Shown: piece after piece, positions 17,978 through 27,524 of the stretch
Numbering within the stretch: the stretch's first letter is position 1
Layout of the letters: each line of letters begins with the position of its first letter
Source: DASQBT01 sp963746955
GTDB taxonomy: Bacteria; Pseudomonadota; Gammaproteobacteria; Burkholderiales; Thiobacillaceae
Assembly: GCA_963746955.1 (NCBI GenBank)
Contig: CAVVDR010000003.1
Coordinates: forward strand, 124,001-188,000
Direction: 5' to 3'
Length of the DNA: 64,000 nt
Position numbers and translations under genes: made by a program
Notes under the pieces: model-generated
Told to the model about the DNA's origin: nothing
What the model saw: only the letters and a program-made list of their open reading frames with translations
The model's database searches: none

Positions 17978-18574
17978 ATGAGCAAGATTCTGGACGAAGT
18001 CCTAACAGCGAATTCCAAATATGTCGATAGCTTCGGGGACAAGGGCAAACTGGCCATGCCCCCCAGCCGGCGGTTTGCCGTTCTTACCTGCATGGATGCG
18101 CGCTTGGATCCCGCGAAATTCGCTGGATTGGCGGAAGGCGATGCGCACGTGATCCGAAATGCGGGAGGCCGGGCGAGCGAGGATGCCATACGCTCCCTGG
18201 TGATTTCCTACAAACTGCTGGGCACCCGCGAGTGGTTCGTGATTCATCACACCAACTGCGGCATGGAGACCTTCACCGATGACGTGATGCGCGGGTTGTT
18301 GCGCAACAGTCTGCGTACCGCCCAGTTCAGCGCAGGCAGGTGGACCGATCCTGGGGTCAACGAAGGCCGCACGGACGGTGATTTCATCGACTGGTTGACC
18401 ATCGGCAATCAATCCGAAAGCGTGGTGGCAGATGTGAAGCATATCCGCATGCATCCGCTGGTGCCTCAGGATATCCCGATCTACGGATACATCTATGACG
18501 TCGCGACAGGCAAGCTGATGGAGGTGAAGGAAGCGACCGAGTTGGGTCGGCCGATGATGATGAAAGCGGCCTGA
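17978..18574 (+). CDS. Beta-class carbonic anhydrase
   Basis: A 198-residue zinc enzyme interconverting CO2 and bicarbonate. It has the beta-class signatures: CMDARLDP with zinc-binding Cys38 and the Asp40-Arg42 dyad, and HHTNCGM with zinc ligands His91 and Cys94. The N-terminal form (SKILDEVLTANSKYV) matches the short, presumably cytosolic subclass. It has an excellent ribosome site (AGGAGG seven bases from ATG), suggesting strong expression. It is monocistronic, facing rlmD on the opposite strand. Confidence 0.94.
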   Translation: MSKILDEVLTANSKYVDSFGDKGKLAMPPSRRFAVLTCMDARLDPAKFAGLAEGDAHVIRNAGGRASEDAIRSLVISYKLLGTREWFVIHHTNCGMETFTDDVMRGLLRNSLRTAQFSAGRWTDPGVNEGRTDGDFIDWLTIGNQSESVVADVKHIRMHPLVPQDIPIYGYIYDVATGKLMEVKEATELGRPMMMKAA

Positions 18575-18614
18575 GCCGGAGTTCAACTGCGGTACGCGCG
18601 ATGGCGCGGGCGGT

Positions 18615-19958
18615 CTAGCCTGCGCCATCGCGTTTAATCGGCGTCTGTTCAAACACGGCAATGGATTCCACGTGCGCGGTGTGCGGGAACATGTTGGCCA
18701 CGCCGGCGGCGACCAGACGGTAGTTTTTCACGTGACAGAGCACTTCGGCATCCCGGGCCAGGGTGGCTGGGTTGCAGGACACATAGACGATGCGCCAGGG
18801 GCCATCACGCTCCGGGAGGGACTTTATCAGTTCCATGGCGCCGTCGCGCGGTGGATCAATCAGCAGCTTGTCGAAATGGCCCAAACGGAAATACTTCTCC
18901 GCAGTCATCTGAAACAGATCGTCCACACGGTATTCGACATCGTACAAGCCGTTGGCGGCGGCATTGTGGCGCGCCCTTTCAACCAGACTCCTGCTCCCTT
19001 CGAACCCGACCACTGCCGCACCTGAACTTGCGAGGGGCAAAGTAAAATTGCCCAAGCCACAGAAGAAGTCTCCTATCCGGTCCTCCGGGCCTGGGGCCAG
19101 CAAACGAACCGTACGGCTGACCAAGGCCCGATTCATGGCCATGTTGACCTGGGTAAACTCGGTGGGACGGAAGGGCATCACCAAGCCGAATTCGGGCAGG
19201 GAATAATCCAGCGGCGGCGCATCGGCCGGATAGAAAGCGTAGGCCGTGTCCGGCCCCTTGGGCTGGATCCAGATCTGAATCCGTTCGTGCTGATCGACAA
19301 AATCGCGCACCAGGGTTTCATCCAGGCTGTTCCAGAGCTCCATCAGGCGAAATACCAGGACAGTTACCCGCTCCCCGACGGCGATCTCGACTTGCGGGAT
19401 GCGGTCACTGTTGGACAATTGTTTGATAAGTGTTCTCATCGGCTGGATCAGATTCGCCGCCGCGGGATGCAATACTGCGCAGCTATGCATGTCGGCGATG
19501 AAGCTGGAGCGCTTTTCATGGAAGCCCACCAGTACGCCGCCTTTCTTCAGCACCTTGCGCACTGAAAGCCTGGCCCGATAGCGGTAGCCCCAGTAAGGAC
19601 CGTGGAGCGCCGGCAACAGGGATTCCGCGCTGACTTTGCCTATCCTGGCCAGGTTTTCTTCCAGTACCCTCTGCTTGACCGCGACCTGCGCCGAGGGTTC
19701 CAGATGCTGCAGCGAACACCCTCCACAGCGATCAAAATGCGGGCAATGCGGGATGGCCCGCTGGGCGCTGGGTCTCAGGACGGAAACCGCATTGGCAGAG
19801 TCGTACTTGGGATGCCTGCGGAAGACGCTGACTTCTGCCTTCTCTCCGGTTAGCGCCCCGTCGACAAAAACCACCTTGCCATTTACGTGTGCTACGCCGT
19901 GGCCTTCGTGGTCAAGCGATTCGATCTCAACGATGGGATTGATCGGGGGCGCATTCAT
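18615..19958 (-). CDS. rlmD: 23S rRNA (uracil-1939-C5) methyltransferase
   Basis: A 447-residue SAM-dependent RNA methyltransferase. It has an N-terminal TRAM domain (residues about 8-65), the iron-sulfur ligands in CPHFDRCGGCSLQH (about 73-86), the SAM-binding segment IGDFFCGLGNF, the DPPRDG motif and the catalytic cysteine in VYVSCNPATLARD. Length and motif order point to RlmD rather than RlmC or TrmA. It starts three bases after the upstream exonuclease gene ends, so the two form an operon. Confidence 0.93.
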   Translation of the reverse strand: MNAPPINPIVEIESLDHEGHGVAHVNGKVVFVDGALTGEKAEVSVFRRHPKYDSANAVSVLRPSAQRAIPHCPHFDRCGGCSLQHLEPSAQVAVKQRVLEENLARIGKVSAESLLPALHGPYWGYRYRARLSVRKVLKKGGVLVGFHEKRSSFIADMHSCAVLHPAAANLIQPMRTLIKQLSNSDRIPQVEIAVGERVTVLVFRLMELWNSLDETLVRDFVDQHERIQIWIQPKGPDTAYAFYPADAPPLDYSLPEFGLVMPFRPTEFTQVNMAMNRALVSRTVRLLAPGPEDRIGDFFCGLGNFTLPLASSGAAVVGFEGSRSLVERARHNAAANGLYDVEYRVDDLFQMTAEKYFRLGHFDKLLIDPPRDGAMELIKSLPERDGPWRIVYVSCNPATLARDAEVLCHVKNYRLVAAGVANMFPHTAHVESIAVFEQTPIKRDGAG

Positions 19959-19961
19959 GCT

Positions 19962-20738
19962 TCATGCTTGCCACGCGGCGAGAAATTGCTGCCAGTGCGG
20001 GGCGCCGGATTTGCCCAGTTCAGCGCGGACCTTTTCGCACCCGGCTTGGTAGGCATCGGCGGTCAACGTACCCCGCATCTGTTCGAAGCGCAGCCAGACC
20101 AGATAGGTGTTGACCACGTCGGTTTCGCAGTAATCACAGATCTCGGCGAGTTTTCCCTGCTCGTAGGCTTCCCACACCTTGCTGCCGTCCATCCCCAGCT
20201 TGCCTGGAAAACCGCACAGCCTGGCCATATCGTCCAGAGGAGCGTTGGCCCGGCCGGAATACATCGCGAGCACGTCCATCAGATCGAGATGGCGGGTGTG
20301 ATAGCGATTGAGGTAGTTGTTGTACTTGAACTCCCGCTCCTCGTCGCCCCATTCCCAGTATCGTTGTGCCGTTACGCCGTTTATCAAGGCGCGTAGATTG
20401 AGTGCCGGCAGATCGAAGCCGCCGCCGTTCCAGGACACCAGTTGCGGGGTATAGCGGTCAACGCCGTCAAAGAATCGCTGGATGATTTCCTTTTCGGACT
20501 CTCCGTCGCGCCCCAGGGTCCAGACTTTGAACTGGTCGCCGGTTCGCAGCGCACAGGAAATTGCGACTACCCGATGCAGGTAATGCGGCAGAAAATCGCT
20601 GCCGGTTTGTTGGCGGCGGGCCAGCAACGCCATTTCTGCAACTTCGTGAGCAGTCAGTTTGGGCGGCAGATCATGCAGACGCGCATAGCCCGCAGCATCG
20701 GGGATGGTCTCAATATCGAATGCGAGAACGGTTGACAC
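19962..20738 (-). CDS. Predicted 3'-5' exonuclease, PolB-like (DnaQ fold)
   Basis: A 258-residue protein with all DEDDy-type exonuclease motifs: FDIETIPD (Exo I), SWNGGGFDLPAL (Exo II) and YCETDVVNTYLV (Exo III, with the catalytic tyrosine/aspartates). HLDLMDVL is also typical. Homologues resemble the proofreading domain of family B polymerases without the polymerase. A DNA repair or degradation role is expected but not specific. It sits directly upstream of rlmD. Confidence 0.88.
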   Translation of the reverse strand: MSTVLAFDIETIPDAAGYARLHDLPPKLTAHEVAEMALLARRQQTGSDFLPHYLHRVVAISCALRTGDQFKVWTLGRDGESEKEIIQRFFDGVDRYTPQLVSWNGGGFDLPALNLRALINGVTAQRYWEWGDEEREFKYNNYLNRYHTRHLDLMDVLAMYSGRANAPLDDMARLCGFPGKLGMDGSKVWEAYEQGKLAEICDYCETDVVNTYLVWLRFEQMRGTLTADAYQAGCEKVRAELGKSGAPHWQQFLAAWQA

Positions 20739-20820
20739 GGTAGGACCTGAAAAAAATCGCTATTTTACCGCCCGGGTTGAAGCTGGCAGCTTGCGTCGGG
20801 AGACCGAAGGGAAAGCGAGG

Positions 20821-22110
20821 TCAAATCAATTGCTTGTCGAGTTCTTCTGCCACTAGCAGCGCTTCGAGGTGGGTGGCGGATACCTCATCCAGGGTCAACC
20901 CGAGACTCAAGGCGAGCCCGGCAATTGTCTTCCCGTCATTGAGTTCGCAGGCATGGGCTAGTCTCAGCAGGTGGGTCTGCTGACTGCTCTTACCGGCGAG
21001 CGCATCGCGAATTTCGGGCGCCAGTCCCAGCTTCAAGCTGAGGGAACGAATCGACATTGAAAATGCAACGTGGAAGGTGGAATACAAACCTGTGTCAAAC
21101 GCCAGCGCCGCGTGGGTCGCGTTGCCGTGGATGCGGGCCAGTTTGCCCATGAACAAGGCTCGGCCAAGCGCAGTGCGGGCACAGAGGCGGCTGTCGGCAG
21201 TGGAGGGCAGGCCGGCTATGGCCAGCAGGACCGCCACCCGCTGGGCTCGCTGTGGACCCAGCAGCACCATGGCATGAGCCGCGGATTCGGGTTCGCGGCT
21301 CAGGCCGCCAACGGCCGAGGTAGCAATGCGCAACAGTTGCGGCTGAAGATCCGGATTCAACTTGAAGAACGCCAGCAGGCTGTTCAGCGGTTGGCGCAGA
21401 GCGATGGTCAGCAGATCCATGCGCTGCAAGCGTTCATTTCCAGCGCCGGCTTCGTTGCTGGCGCCAAGGTGTTGCAGGCCCTGAATCCAGGTACTGTAAG
21501 GCCAGGCTTGCAATTCTGCATTGTCGCGTATGCCGGTAACGATGCAGGTGGGCCCGGTGGGCAGCAGGGAGGGCGCGATGTCGGCGGGCACGCGAATGTA
21601 GTCCCAATCATCGACGGACTCGAGGGGCAGGGGGGCTTGATCGAGACAAAACATCAGGCCCTCCCGTTTCAGGTGCTGGACTCGCTGCTGGCCTTCCTCG
21701 TGAGGCCGGTCAATTGCCCAGATGAAATTGGGCTGGTTTAGGTTTTCGGGCACTTCGCTCATCAACACCCCGGGGCTGATGCGTACGACCAGCGGTCCCT
21801 CGCCAGTCAGCTTGTCCGCTGCCAGCGAATACAGGCCGGTCAGAAGCATATCCTCATCCATCTGGGCCAGATCGTCAGAACGAGGGGCGCGATCGGATCG
21901 GCCGTGCAGCATCAGTTCCCGGGCCACCACCTGGCCGGCCCGGTCGAAAATGGGATCAAAGGTTAGAAAGCGCTCCCTGAGTTCTTCTTCCCGAACCGGG
22001 CGGGTATCAGTGCCGCCAACCTGGGTGATGGTGGCGGCCTGCTCCAGCGCATCGGTATCAACTCCACCGCCAGTCGGCTGGACAAGGGAGGAAAATGAAT
22101 CGGGTTTCAT
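20821..22110 (-). CDS. HDOD domain protein with degenerate EAL region
   Basis: A 429-residue cytoplasmic signalling protein similar to YuxH-like regulators. Residues about 45-215 match a degenerate EAL phosphodiesterase domain (DPIFDRAGQVVARELMLHG at its start) without the catalytic acidic motifs, and residues about 225-410 form an HDOD domain. Such proteins usually do not cleave c-di-GMP but take part in regulation of motility or secretion. Monocistronic. The partner is not evident from context. Confidence 0.82.
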   Translation of the reverse strand: MKPDSFSSLVQPTGGGVDTDALEQAATITQVGGTDTRPVREEELRERFLTFDPIFDRAGQVVARELMLHGRSDRAPRSDDLAQMDEDMLLTGLYSLAADKLTGEGPLVVRISPGVLMSEVPENLNQPNFIWAIDRPHEEGQQRVQHLKREGLMFCLDQAPLPLESVDDWDYIRVPADIAPSLLPTGPTCIVTGIRDNAELQAWPYSTWIQGLQHLGASNEAGAGNERLQRMDLLTIALRQPLNSLLAFFKLNPDLQPQLLRIATSAVGGLSREPESAAHAMVLLGPQRAQRVAVLLAIAGLPSTADSRLCARTALGRALFMGKLARIHGNATHAALAFDTGLYSTFHVAFSMSIRSLSLKLGLAPEIRDALAGKSSQQTHLLRLAHACELNDGKTIAGLALSLGLTLDEVSATHLEALLVAEELDKQLI

Positions 22111-22251
22111 GTAAAAAGACAGGCAGAATCGAGATTGACTTTATCCGGGGAACTGAGCGTCACACGCATTTTTGCACAGGATGAGAAGTCTTCGGGATAA
22201 ATTCAGGGACTGAAAATCAACCCTTCCGTTCGCACCGTTTCAGGAGATGTT

Positions 22252-23700
22252 ATGAATATAGGCCTAAGGAACTTGTTTATCGTGCTGCTGGCGACTGTCA
22301 TCAGCCCTTCAGTCAATGCCAGCGGCTCGTCGCGGGACGAAAGGCTTACCACCCGGGCCGATCAGCAGGAGGTGGCCGTGACGATTTATAACGACAACTT
22401 GGCCCTGGTCAAGGACAGCCGCCGGGTGGGGCTGGACAAGGATCTCAATCACCTGGCCTGGCGTGAGGTATCCGCCCAGATGCGACCCGAAACGGCCCAG
22501 GTGCGCAATCTATCCCATGCGTCCGGTTTTCGGCTCATTGAGCAGAACTTCGATTTTGATTTGCTGACACCGCAAGAATTGCTGGAAAAGTACGTAGGCA
22601 GGGAAGTGACGGTCATTAGTGTCAATCCCGCCACCGGCGTGGAAAAGCGCGAAGCTGCGATCGTCCTGGCGAGCAATGGCGGAGTAGTGCTGAAGTTTGC
22701 CGACCGGATTGAAACCGGTGTTCCGGGGCGCCTGGCTTTTCCCGGTGTTCCCGACAATCTGCGCGACAAGCCCACGCTGGTGATCTCGCTGCTGAGCGCC
22801 CAGGCCGGGGTGCAGAACCTTGAGCTGTCCTATTTGACTGGCGGCTTGTCATGGAAAGCGGACTATGTGGCCGAACTGAACAGCCGGGATGACCGGCTGG
22901 ACATGAATGGCTGGGTTACGCTCACCAACCAGAGTGGCGCCAGCTATACCAATGCGAAACTTCAGCTGGTGGCAGGAGATGTCAATCGCGTGCAGCAGGA
23001 GATGGCACCCCGTGCGCTGGGCATGATGGCCAAGTCCGCCATGGCCAACGTGGCCGAGATGAGCCAGGAGAACCTGTTCGAGTACCACCTCTATACCTTG
23101 GAGCGGCCCACCACCCTGGCTGAAAACCAAACCAAGCAGGTGGCCTTGATGTCGGCCCAGAGCATTCCGGTGCGCAAGGAATTTCTGCTGCAGGGGTCCA
23201 ATTATTATTATTCGGGCCAGTACGGGGAACTGGGCCAGAAGATCAAAGTCGGGGTGTTTGTGGAGTTCGACAACAAGGGCGAGGGACTCGGCATCCCACT
23301 TCCCAAAGGCGTGGTCCGGGTGTACAAGAATGACAGCAAGGGCAATGCCCAGTTTGTCGGCGAAGATCGCATCGACCATACCCCCAGGAATGAAACCGTC
23401 CGTCTCAAGCTCGGCGATGCCTTTGACATAACCGCCGACAAGAAGCAGACCGATTTCAAGAAAATATCCGGCGTGTCCCGCTACAACTATGCGTATGAAA
23501 GCGCCTACCAGATTACGATCAAGAACGCCAAGGACGAGCCCGTGACCGTCAAGGTGGCAGAGCCCATGCCGGGGGACTGGCAGATACTGACTGAGACCCA
23601 GCCTCATACCAAAGCGGCGGCGGGTACCGCGGTCTGGGAAGTACCGGTTCCTGCCGAGGGAAAATCCACGCTCGCGTACCGGGTACAGGTGCGCTATTGA
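22252..23700 (+). CDS. DUF4139 domain exported protein
   Basis: A 482-residue exported protein with signal peptide (about 1-23, ending SVNA). It has the DUF4139 layout: a short N-terminal beta region (EVAVTIYNDNLALVKDSR, about 40-57), a middle part, and a C-terminal region rich in strands with YNYAYESAYQITIKNAKDEPVTV. Related proteins are annotated as mucoidy-inhibitor-like but their function is unknown. Ribosome site AGGAG is visible before ATG. It may be cotranscribed with slyD. Confidence 0.85.
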   Translation: MNIGLRNLFIVLLATVISPSVNASGSSRDERLTTRADQQEVAVTIYNDNLALVKDSRRVGLDKDLNHLAWREVSAQMRPETAQVRNLSHASGFRLIEQNFDFDLLTPQELLEKYVGREVTVISVNPATGVEKREAAIVLASNGGVVLKFADRIETGVPGRLAFPGVPDNLRDKPTLVISLLSAQAGVQNLELSYLTGGLSWKADYVAELNSRDDRLDMNGWVTLTNQSGASYTNAKLQLVAGDVNRVQQEMAPRALGMMAKSAMANVAEMSQENLFEYHLYTLERPTTLAENQTKQVALMSAQSIPVRKEFLLQGSNYYYSGQYGELGQKIKVGVFVEFDNKGEGLGIPLPKGVVRVYKNDSKGNAQFVGEDRIDHTPRNETVRLKLGDAFDITADKKQTDFKKISGVSRYNYAYESAYQITIKNAKDEPVTVKVAEPMPGDWQILTETQPHTKAAAGTAVWEVPVPAEGKSTLAYRVQVRY

Positions 23701-23765
23701 ACGCGTTGTCGTGGCGGATCAGTTCAGGGACAATTGGAGCTTTGGATCAACATGAGAAGCAAGTT

Positions 23766-24260
23766 ATGAGTGAGTTGAACGTGACCCCGGGCCGGGTCGT
23801 GTACATTCGTTATTCCATACTGGATGCCGGCGGCAACGTGGCGGAGCAATACGATATGCCGGTGGGCTATGTGCATGGCGGGACAAGCGGCCTGCTGAAA
23901 AAGCTGGAGTCAGAGTTGACTGGCAAGAAGATCGGCGATCGCGTGATGGTCACCCTGGCGCCGGCGGAAGCCTACGGCGAGCGGGATGAGGATTTGACCT
24001 TTACCGACGAAATAGGGAATGTGCCGCCCCAGTTTCGCCATGTGGGCGCGGAGGTGGTCATGGCGAACGAGGCGGGGGAGACCAAGTCGTTTTATGTGAG
24101 CCGGATTGAAGACGGCAAACTTACGGTGGATGGCAACCATCCCCTGGCCGGCCAGCAGGTGACCTGCATGGTGGACGTGGTTGAGATCCGGGAGGCCACC
24201 GCAGAGGAAAAGCTTACTGGCATGGCAGCGGACTCGCCGCCCAGGACCTTGATGCACTAA
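23766..24260 (+). CDS. slyD: FKBP-type peptidyl-prolyl isomerase, SlyD-like
   Basis: A 164-residue cytoplasmic folding catalyst. It has the FKBP half (GYVHGGTSGLLKKLESELTGKKIGD) with the inserted chaperone flap between about residues 70 and 125, and the closing strand NHPLAGQQVTCMVDVVEIREAT. The histidine/cysteine-rich nickel-binding tail of E. coli SlyD is absent. ATG 23766 is chosen because residues before it are not FKBP-like. A strong terminator follows directly. Confidence 0.9.
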   Translation: MSELNVTPGRVVYIRYSILDAGGNVAEQYDMPVGYVHGGTSGLLKKLESELTGKKIGDRVMVTLAPAEAYGERDEDLTFTDEIGNVPPQFRHVGAEVVMANEAGETKSFYVSRIEDGKLTVDGNHPLAGQQVTCMVDVVEIREATAEEKLTGMAADSPPRTLMH

Positions 24261-24287
24261 AAAAGCCGGCTGAGCCGGCTTTCTTGT
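24261..24287. terminator. Bidirectional intrinsic terminator
   Basis: The hairpin AAAAGCCGGC-TGA-GCCGGCTTT is flanked by A-rich and T-rich tracts on its two sides. It lies between the convergent slyD and SCP2 genes and could end transcription from both directions. Confidence 0.85.
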
Positions 24288-24301
24288 TTAAAACAGAACC
24301 C

Positions 24302-24811
24302 TCACTTGCCAGGGCAGGCGGCATCTCCGGGAATCTTGCCGGGTAGCCGCAGAAAGGCCTCGAACGGACCCATTACGCTCATGGCTTCCATCTTGGGGCC
24401 CTTGAATTTCAGCCGGCCCAGGAACATGGCCTTCATGGGGCCGTAGTCACCTGCACCCATCTCGTTCCAGCGTGCCGTTTCGGCGTGCATTTCATAGTCC
24501 ACATCGAAATCCGGCGTGGTCTGAACAGCGCCGCCATACACGCACATTGCCTTGCCATCCTTGAGGACAATCTTCATCTCGGTCATGGTGGAGTCGCCGC
24601 AATCGGTTCGGTACAGGTGGATGATCTTGTAACCGTGGCCTTTGTCGTTATGGATCCATTTATCAGCCAGTCCGCCGGTCAGGACGGAGTCCTTGTTCCA
24701 GGCGTCGCAGGCTTGTGCGGTCCAGTCGGTAGACATGAGCGGGGCTGCGGCAAACGCGGCGCCGGCGAATAGTGCCATGCCGCCGGCAGCAATCAGGGAA
24801 AGCTTGGTCAT
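24302..24811 (-). CDS. Exported SCP2 sterol-transfer family protein
   Basis: A 169-residue protein with a clear signal peptide (SLIAAGGMALFAGAAFAA). Its C-terminal half (YGPMKAMFLGRLKFKGPKME) matches the SCP2 lipid-carrier fold, and there are four cysteines in the mature part that could form disulfides in the periplasm. A lipid-binding or lipid-shuttling role is inferred from the fold. The neighbouring Mla-like operon may be related. Monocistronic between two terminator-like ends. Confidence 0.72.
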   Translation of the reverse strand: MTKLSLIAAGGMALFAGAAFAAAPLMSTDWTAQACDAWNKDSVLTGGLADKWIHNDKGHGYKIIHLYRTDCGDSTMTEMKIVLKDGKAMCVYGGAVQTTPDFDVDYEMHAETARWNEMGAGDYGPMKAMFLGRLKFKGPKMEAMSVMGPFEAFLRLPGKIPGDAACPGK

Positions 24812-24901
24812 TGTAAGACTCCTCCAAATATGTGGTTAGGTAAGGAAACTGAACCCTACGGGGCGAACTTTACCGCAGGGCGGCGGATTGTCAATTACTG
24901 G

Positions 24902-25318
24902 CTATGCCGGCAAATAGTTTCGCAAAGCACCGTAAAGCCAGGTGCCATGCAAGGCGCCGGCGAGGGCCGCAATCGCGCCAATTGATCCCATGCCGACCAA
25001 AGCAAAAATCGGCCCTGGGCACAGACCGATGACGCCCCAGCCCAGGCCGAATATCAGGCCGCCCAGAATGAACCTGTAACGTCCCGGTCCCTTGCTTGGA
25101 ATTTTCATCGGCGTGCCTTCAAGCGACGACCGGCCGGTAATGCGCTTCATCACCTGTATCCCGATGAACGCGGTCACGATGGCACTCATCATGATGCCGT
25201 ACATGTGGAAGGACTGGAAATAGAACATCTCCATGATTCGATACCACGACGCGGCCTCGGACTTGACCATGGTAAAGCCGAACACGATGCCGGCAATCAT
25301 GTAAGGGAGATAGCGCAT
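24902..25318 (-). CDS. YeeE/YedE-type membrane protein (DUF6691), second half-transporter
   Basis: A 138-residue protein with about four membrane helices and the motif LGWGVIGLCPGPIFALVG, containing the conserved cysteine of the YeeE/YedE (thiosulfate/sulfur) transport family. In this subfamily two short proteins together make one full transporter. It starts at ATG 25318, seven bases after the partner gene ends. Confidence 0.88.
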   Translation of the reverse strand: MRYLPYMIAGIVFGFTMVKSEAASWYRIMEMFYFQSFHMYGIMMSAIVTAFIGIQVMKRITGRSSLEGTPMKIPSKGPGRYRFILGGLIFGLGWGVIGLCPGPIFALVGMGSIGAIAALAGALHGTWLYGALRNYLPA

Positions 25319-25325
25319 GGCGGTC

Positions 25326-25889
25326 TCACAGGGAAAGGTAAGGAGTGATGAAGTGGGCTGCAAACATACCGCCGGCGAAAATTCCGGTGACTGCCAGCAG
25401 CGATTGCGGTTGCAGCGTGGCCAATCCGGTGATGGCATGGCCCGAGGTGCAGCCCGAGGCGTAGCGGGTGCCAAAGCCGACGAACACGCCGCCAACAAGC
25501 ATGATCACGATGCTCTGCCAGTAGAACCCGAACAGTACCGGCGGAAGAAAGCCGCCAACGATGGGCACGTTCCAGTTGGAGAACATGGTTAGCGCCGCTA
25601 CCGACAAATTGATGGGGTCGGGGTTGGCGAACACCACGCCGGCGAGGAAGCCTCCCAGCACGGCGCCCAGGGCAAACATCAGGCTCCAGGTATGTTCACG
25701 CCAGTCATAGGAAAAGAACTCGACGCCGACGGACTTGGGCTGAGTGATGGCGCATAAATGCTCCAGATTTTGCGAGATGCCGAACGAGCGGCTGCCGATC
25801 CAGATCATCAGCGGCACCATCAGCCCGATGATGGGTCCTGCCACATACCATGGCCACGGCGCGTACAGCCAGCTGAGCAAGGTTTCCAT
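25326..25889 (-). CDS. YeeE/YedE-type membrane protein, first half-transporter
   Basis: A 187-residue protein with five or so membrane helices. The family motif GTRYASGCTSGHAITG with the sulfur-relay cysteine is at about residues 141-156. In characterised relatives such cysteines pass thiosulfate or reactive sulfur across the membrane. With its neighbour it forms a two-subunit sulfur importer (PmpAB-like). This fits a sulfur-using lifestyle, though the substrate is not proven. Confidence 0.9.
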   Translation of the reverse strand: METLLSWLYAPWPWYVAGPIIGLMVPLMIWIGSRSFGISQNLEHLCAITQPKSVGVEFFSYDWREHTWSLMFALGAVLGGFLAGVVFANPDPINLSVAALTMFSNWNVPIVGGFLPPVLFGFYWQSIVIMLVGGVFVGFGTRYASGCTSGHAITGLATLQPQSLLAVTGIFAGGMFAAHFITPYLSL

Positions 25890-25902
25890 GTGTCCTCCTG
25901 TT

Positions 25903-26580
25903 CTAAGGCTGGCTCAACGTGCTCTCAATCAGCCCGATGCGTACCGCCAGTTGAGTTTGGGCGGCCGTGTCGCCGCGTTCCTTGGCACGGGTTTCCTGCA
26001 GCTTCAAGTAGACCAGCAGTGGTCGTCGCCAACCCTGATCCGATGCCGTTTCGGCCGCCAGCGCAAGGGTGTCGTCATCGGCCTGCTTGCGGTTCAACAG
26101 CAGGCTCGCGCCGATCAAGCGGGATAACGGATCGGCGGTGGCTTTGAGCGCTGCGTTGAGCGGCGCCGCACCTGCGCCAGCAGCCTTGAGTATCGGCAGG
26201 TACTGGGCTGGCAGGGACCTCGCGTCAAGCTGATCCCACTGGCCCGTCAGGAACTGGTAGTAGGTCCGATCTTCGATGGTTGAGCCCGTTCGCGCCAGTT
26301 CTGCATAAGCCTGGCAGTTGTCGCTCGCCAGGCTGGCTTTGTGCAACGCGCACTGGATCAGCCAGAGCCGGGCGGTCTCGGCAACGCGCCCCGCCCCGGA
26401 AGTCGCCTCAAGGGCACGCTTGAAGTAGCTGTCTGCGAGCGTGTTCTCGCCCATGAGATAAGCCTTCTTGTAACGCTCAATGTAATTGGCGCTGTCGGTC
26501 TTCCAGTCTGGAACGGGCGGCCCCTTGCTGCCACAGGCGCCAAGCATCAATACGCAACCCAGCAGAAGCAGGCGCCTCAT
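25903..26580 (-). CDS. Putative lipoprotein at the end of an Mla-like operon
   Basis: A 225-residue protein with a lipoprotein signal peptide and lipobox LGAC at residues 13-16. The rest is almost entirely helical with TPR-like character (helical pairs such as YFKRALEATSGAGRVAETARLW). I recognise no catalytic motif. Its ATG overlaps the stop of the upstream MlaD-like gene, so it is very probably a component of that lipid-transport complex. Confidence 0.75.
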   Translation of the reverse strand: MRRLLLLGCVLMLGACGSKGPPVPDWKTDSANYIERYKKAYLMGENTLADSYFKRALEATSGAGRVAETARLWLIQCALHKASLASDNCQAYAELARTGSTIEDRTYYQFLTGQWDQLDARSLPAQYLPILKAAGAGAAPLNAALKATADPLSRLIGASLLLNRKQADDDTLALAAETASDQGWRRPLLVYLKLQETRAKERGDTAAQTQLAVRIGLIESTLSQP

Positions 26581-27524
26581 GGCAACTTCACCTCGGGCTC
26601 GCGGCCGCCGGGCAGGATGTGGTTGATCTGGGTCATCAGTTCATTGCTCTTGCGCACGGCCTCGTCGATTTCGGAACGCAGACGTCCGATATCCTGGGTG
26701 CCTTCCTTGACGTTGGCCGAGATGTCCACCGCATTCTTCATCAGGGCGTCGGCCTTCTTGAGGCTGGACTGCGCATCGCTCAGCATGGAGCGAATCTGGA
26801 CCAGGCTTGCCTTTGCATTTTCGGAAACACCGCCGGGAGCATACATCCACTGGTCGGTCTTCAGCACCAGGCTATCGACCCGGCCAGAAATCTGCTCCAG
26901 TTTGGCCGTCAGGTTTTGCACGTTCTTCAGCGACTGGGTCACGACCTGGGCTTTTTCCGGCGTGCCCAGTATGCCCTCCATCACGCCATTGGGGCCGGCC
27001 ATCTTTCCGGTCAGCGTCCTGGCATGGGCCAGAGTCTGATTGACATCGCTGTCCTTGGCGGTCATGGCATTCAAATTGGCTAACAAACTTTTCACCTGGT
27101 CCAGCAGGATCGTGATGTCCTTGCTCGGGTCGGAAGACAACAGCAGCACCATGGCACCTTGCGGGAGGCGGGGTGAATCCAGGGTGTCGTTGTTGATGCG
27201 GATATGCGCGCTGCCGACCAGGGGCTTGTCGAGGATATAAGACGTGTCATCACGCAGCCACTGAGCATTTTGTTCGCTGACCTCGGCGCTGATCACAATG
27301 CCGCCCTCGTCATTCAGGCTGATGCCGGTGATTTGCCCGACGGGTATGCCGGAGAAGGTGATCGGCACGCCAGGTGCGACTGAGTCGGCGTTGACGGCAG
27401 CCATCTTGAACTTGAAGCGGTTCTCGAACGCGCCTTTGCCGTGCAGGAAATAGATCAGAAAGGCGGCGCACAGAATCAGCACCGCCAAGGCAAAGAAGCC
27501 GACTTTCAGATGCATGTATTTCAT
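26577..27524 (-). CDS. MCE/MlaD family lipid-transport protein
   Basis: A 315-residue protein with an N-terminal membrane anchor (VGFFALAVLILCAAFLIYFL, residues about 8-27), one MCE domain (about 38-118, with APGVPITFSGIPVGQITG) and a long coiled-coil-like C-terminal region. MCE proteins form hexameric rings or tubes that carry lipids between membranes. ATG 27524 is favoured over the upstream 27548 because it overlaps the preceding stop. Longer than E. coli MlaD (183 residues), more like the PqiB/other single-MCE types. Confidence 0.9.
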   Translation of the reverse strand: MKYMHLKVGFFALAVLILCAAFLIYFLHGKGAFENRFKFKMAAVNADSVAPGVPITFSGIPVGQITGISLNDEGGIVISAEVSEQNAQWLRDDTSYILDKPLVGSAHIRINNDTLDSPRLPQGAMVLLLSSDPSKDITILLDQVKSLLANLNAMTAKDSDVNQTLAHARTLTGKMAGPNGVMEGILGTPEKAQVVTQSLKNVQNLTAKLEQISGRVDSLVLKTDQWMYAPGGVSENAKASLVQIRSMLSDAQSSLKKADALMKNAVDISANVKEGTQDIGRLRSEIDEAVRKSNELMTQINHILPGGREPEVKLP

